IMG/VR virus record: IMGVR_UViG_3300037560_000121
Coordinates: 1-49,638 of that record
Source of the DNA: a virus
Length of the DNA stretch: 49,638 nt
Direction: 5' to 3' (one strand)
Shown here: piece after piece, positions 47,514 through 49,638 of the stretch
How the letters are laid out: the number at the start of each line of letters is the position of its first letter
Numbering within the stretch: the stretch's first letter is position 1
Translations under genes and position numbers: made by a program
Notes under the pieces: model-generated
What the model saw: only the letters and a program-made list of their open reading frames with translations
What the model was told of the DNA's origin: nothing
Database searches by the model: none

Positions 47514-47738
47514 CTACTCCTTTGAAGCTCTGGGGACGACGACACTGCGTGGTGTGCCATACCTCAAACTCTTACGCAGTGCCTGCACGCGGCCGCCCCC
47601 ATTAGAAAAAGGGATGCCCTTATCGATGTGGCGGAGGCGCCAGCCCGCTGGCAGGCCCAGTGCCTGTTCTTGCTACAGGCTTTTACGACAAGGACACCCC
47701 AAATAGTCTTCTTCATTTCTCGTCTCTTGTATCAGCAC
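47514..47738 (-). pseudogene. Amber-interrupted small frame between terminase genes
   Basis: A 74-codon frame beginning at a GTG inside the small terminase gene and running to 47514, broken by one TAG at 47673-47675 (context AGC CTG TAG CAA GAA). The part after the stop (QALGLPAGWRLRHIDKGIPF, then NGGGRVQALRKSLRYGTPRS) reads like a real protein, and so does GCPCRKSL before it. A competing frame (ATG at 47716 to 47564, 50 codons) is less convincing. A decayed gene or a readthrough product; TAG is an ordinary stop elsewhere in this genome. Confidence 0.35.
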
Positions 47739-48348
47739 CCAGTTCTCCTTCAGAGCCCCCACCCACCGCTACGCTGTGTTCAACTTTATCCTTCAAGAAC
47801 GCTCCAGCTTCCCTCATCTTAGTCAACACCGTATGACTCTCTACCACATCTGTAACCTCTTCCACAGGTGTCATGATGTCGTCCAGAGCCTTACGGAGGT
47901 CGTGCATCTCGTTCTTGTCTAGGAGCAGCTGGGTGGCTTGTAGAACCTCTGCCTTCGGGATACCACCCCTGTCGAGGATACTCTCAGCTGCCCGGAAGCT
48001 TATACTCTCCGTCTCACTGTTCATGTGAGTTACAAGCTTCAGCGCAGCGTCCATCGTATGCGCTTGGATCACTGTCCGAGCATCCATCAAGGTCGTCCTA
48101 GCTACCTCCTCAGCCATCTCCTGCTTATAGTCCTGCAGCATAGGATGGTTGATAATCTGGGAGGTGTAAGGCTCAGACCAACCCAACATCTCAGCAATCT
48201 CAAAATTAGCCCATCCTGCTGCCTTAAGGGCAACAGCTCTCAAATGCTTAGGCTGCAGCTTCTTAGGCATACCAGCAGGGAGGGTATTTAGGACTGCACC
48301 CTCAGCTCTCGCCCCGCTGTAGACCTCTGCAAGCTCTTCAGTATTCAT
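47713..48348 (-). CDS. Terminase small subunit
   Basis: A 211-residue protein using the ATG at 48348 after GGGGAG; ATG 48357 or TTG 48363 are possible. Residues about 25-60 (LQPKHLRAVALKAAGWANFE and IAEMLGWSEPYTSQII) form the helix-turn-helix that recognises the packaging site; a long helical middle oligomerises, and an acidic tail may contact the large subunit. It is the first late gene on the minus strand, facing a leader region of over 400 bp. Confidence 0.75.
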   Translation of the reverse strand: MNTEELAEVYSGARAEGAVLNTLPAGMPKKLQPKHLRAVALKAAGWANFEIAEMLGWSEPYTSQIINHPMLQDYKQEMAEEVARTTLMDARTVIQAHTMDAALKLVTHMNSETESISFRAAESILDRGGIPKAEVLQATQLLLDKNEMHDLRKALDDIMTPVEEVTDVVESHTVLTKMREAGAFLKDKVEHSVAVGGGSEGELGADTRDEK

Positions 48349-48780
48349 ACTCCCCATCCCCAATAGTCTACCGCTTCACAGACCTAGATTACCCAACCCG
48401 CATCCCAACCTCTGCTACAACCTAACCTCCTCTGCCCGAAAACGCAACCCCCAGGCCGAGGCACCTTGGTACCTCTGATGTAACCCGCAGAGTGAACTGA
48501 AAAATTGGGATGTTTGATGAGATTCCTTTACGCCGCCTACCTGAAGTTGCGCCGATGGGTGGCCCGGTCCCATTGGCTGTTTGGGTGTGAGCCAACGGTG
48601 CGTGGCTACCCAGGGACGGGTTGCGTGCGGGGTTTGCGTGGCGATCTTCGGGATACGTTCTGGCTTGCGCGTTTGGGTAGATGTATTAGGTTTCCATTGT
48701 AGGTAGAAGGACACGCTCTTTGACAACCGATTGACCCGTGTGTGAGGAGAGGCGCCTAGCCATCGAAAGGTAGGCTTGAA
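48349..48780. other. Divergent control region
   Basis: A 430-bp region between the leftward terminase genes and the rightward gene at 48781. Open frames here (48505-48702 and the minus frame 48415-49002) lack ribosome sites and look like shadows. The plus strand from 48530 to 48700 is strongly G-rich. TTGACA occurs at 48720 but no good -10 box follows. Promoters for both directions must lie here or upstream, yet none could be called with confidence. Confidence 0.5.
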
Positions 48781-49266
48781 ATGGCGAGGCACCAAATCGA
48801 AGTACCAACAGGGTGGTTTGTGGTGGTTATGGGTGACGAGGACGGTTTGCTCGTTGCTCGGAATGGCAAGACGGGCAAGCAGGCGGAGATGAGTGGTTTG
48901 CAGGTACCGTTTCCTGGACCCGATGTCATCGCGGAGGTGTTGGGCAAGCACTCGGTGGGAGTAAAGGACGCCGATGGCAAGACTCATACCTTCCAGGGCC
49001 ACACAGCGGCTTGTGCCGAGGCTTGGAAGCTTTACATGGAGTACCTGCGCGGCCTGCTACGACCAGGGCGAAAGTATCCCGTGACGCAGGACCAGATCCG
49101 CAAGATCGCCGCTGGGTTGCTGACCTTCGGCAAGCGGGATCGGGTAGGTGGGGCCGAGAAGCTGACAGCTGAGAGCTTCGATTCCAAGTGGGCCGAAGCG
49201 TTGGACGAAGCTGAAGGCGACGAAGTAGCAGCAATGGGAATCTTGAAGGCGAAGCTAACCAGTTAA
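48781..49266 (+). CDS. Right-end protein, unknown
   Basis: A 161-residue protein, GC-rich compared with the early genes. AAAGGTAGGCTTGAA precedes the ATG. N-terminal half beta-rich (GWFVVVMGDEDGLLVARNGKTG), C-terminal half helical (ACAEAWKLYMEYLRGLLRPG, ITQDQIRKIAAGLLTFGKRD-like). It is the only plus-strand gene right of the late block and has its own terminator. No family recognised; separate expression may indicate an early or immediate role. Confidence 0.6.
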   Translation: MARHQIEVPTGWFVVVMGDEDGLLVARNGKTGKQAEMSGLQVPFPGPDVIAEVLGKHSVGVKDADGKTHTFQGHTAACAEAWKLYMEYLRGLLRPGRKYPVTQDQIRKIAAGLLTFGKRDRVGGAEKLTAESFDSKWAEALDEAEGDEVAAMGILKAKLTS

Positions 49267-49316
49267 CCAGAACGGCAACGCGTCGAACCTCACACACGGC
49301 TAGATCAACAGGAGGG

Positions 49317-49337
49317 AGGGGCCGAAAGGCCCTTTTC
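49317..49337 (+). terminator. Rho-independent terminator
   Basis: AGGGGCC, tetraloop GAAA, GGCCCTT followed by TTTCTCTTT. The GNRA-capped stem of five to six G-C pairs with a U-rich tail lies 50 bases after the 48781-49266 gene. Confidence 0.8.
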
Positions 49338-49445
49338 TCTTTCCATTTACCCCATTTTCAGCTACTCAGAGCCTTAAAACGGTGTCTCCGTGCCTCAGCA
49401 CCCTTAGAATCCTTTTCACCCACCTCCTAACCGCCACAAACGCAG

Positions 49446-49478
49446 AAAGCACGTGCGCAGAACGGCACAAGGTTGTGC
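49446..49478. repeat. Inverted repeat, right copy
   Basis: Reverse complement of the left copy at 28 of 33 positions, including the palindrome GCACAAGGTTGTGC at its right edge and GCACGTGCGCA further in. It ends 160 bases before the window end, so it is not a perfect terminal repeat of this contig. Confidence 0.7.
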
Positions 49479-49558
49479 TGGGGGTAACCTCCCCGGTTTC
49501 TCCTATATCAGAGTCCAAGCTCGTCCCAGCTCTGTAGGTATAGTACTCATTTTATAAA

Positions 49559-49571
49559 TTTTTTTTTTTTT
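49559..49571. repeat. T13 homopolymer
   Basis: Thirteen T residues after TTTTATAAA and before AAAG, in an AT-rich patch in an otherwise balanced genome, lying between the two inverted-repeat copies if the ends join. Homopolymer length may also reflect sequencing error. Confidence 0.6.
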
Positions 49572-49638
49572 AAAGAGAGTAGACGGTCATAGGGGGGTAT
49601 GGTGGTAGGTCTGCGGGATAAGGCTCATGGGTGGGAAC

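Larger units (their letters stand above)
49267..49638. other. Right-end non-coding region
   Basis: No supported gene. It holds a rho-independent terminator (49317-49337), a half copy of the palindrome TTTTCACCCA (49413-49422), the right copy of the inverted repeat (49446-49478) and an AT-rich T13 tract (49559-49571). This density of signals fits a genome-end, packaging or origin region. Confidence 0.5.

Noticed and set aside
47673-47675. Genome-wide TAG recoding
   Set aside because: Several well-supported genes, including the terminase large subunit, end at TAG, so TAG is a working stop.
48720-48748. TTGACA-based promoter for the right-end gene
   Set aside because: No acceptable -10 box at 16-18 bases; only TGAGGA follows.
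48415-49002. 195-residue minus-strand frame opposite the right-end gene
   Set aside because: It lies mostly opposite the control region and gene 48781-49266, has no ribosome site and reads as a shadow.

Overview
The window looks like a nearly complete genome, or one genome-length contig, of a tailed bacteriophage (49.6 kb). Terminase subunits, portal, a probable major capsid protein, connector, a lysis cassette and a viral replication module are all present. No integrase, repressor, rRNA or cellular housekeeping gene was seen, so a lytic lifestyle is the best inference. No tail tube, sheath or classic tape-measure gene was recognised. Instead there are a connector-like protein, a beta-propeller-like protein and three large glycine- or repeat-rich internal proteins, which points to a short-tailed (podovirus-type) virion. 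The host cannot be named from the sequence. Strong Shine-Dalgarno sites and sigma70-like promoters indicate a bacterium. No phage RNA polymerase was recognised.

Layout. The left end (1-265) carries one half of an inverted repeat, a 17-bp palindrome and a promoter. From 266 to 9.15 kb the plus strand holds about 30 short, tightly overlapping genes, many encoding CXXC zinc-ribbon miniproteins, with two further promoters (3173, 4549), a degenerate LAGLIDADG-like protein and a 65-nt tRNA-like element. From 9.15 to 18.9 kb, still on the plus strand, lies the recombination and replication module: Cas4/RecB-like nuclease, Sak4-like ATPase, DUF669-like protein, a second tRNA-like element, a ParB-domain/adenine methyltransferase fusion, a uracil-glycosylase-like/DNA polymerase A fusion, a DUF3987-type P-loop protein, a stand-alone BRCT protein and a DUF4406-like protein. 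This block converges with the late genes at 18.85 kb.

From 48.35 down to 18.85 kb everything is on the minus strand. In transcription order it reads terminase small and large subunits; tail, fibre and lectin-like proteins (including an S74 autoprocessing fibre and a beta-helix protein); small zinc-ribbon and lysis genes (spanin-like, M15 endolysin, holin-like); a GroES-like co-chaperonin; portal, scaffold-like, decoration-like and capsid proteins; connector; beta-propeller; GNAT; and the large ejection-type proteins. A single plus-strand gene (48781-49266) and a terminator close the right end.

The most unusual non-coding signal is a 17-bp palindrome, consensus TTTTCACYSRGTGAAAA. It occurs six times, and four to five of the copies sit at boundaries between functional modules (left end, second early block, recombination block, convergent junction, capsid/connector boundary, terminase/tail boundary). 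In the two copies that precede early promoters it lies exactly 55 nt upstream of the -35 box. This suggests a phage-wide regulatory or processing element. An imperfect inverted repeat of 33 bp (28 matches) near both ends would flank a T13-containing segment of about 165 bp if the molecule is circular or permuted.
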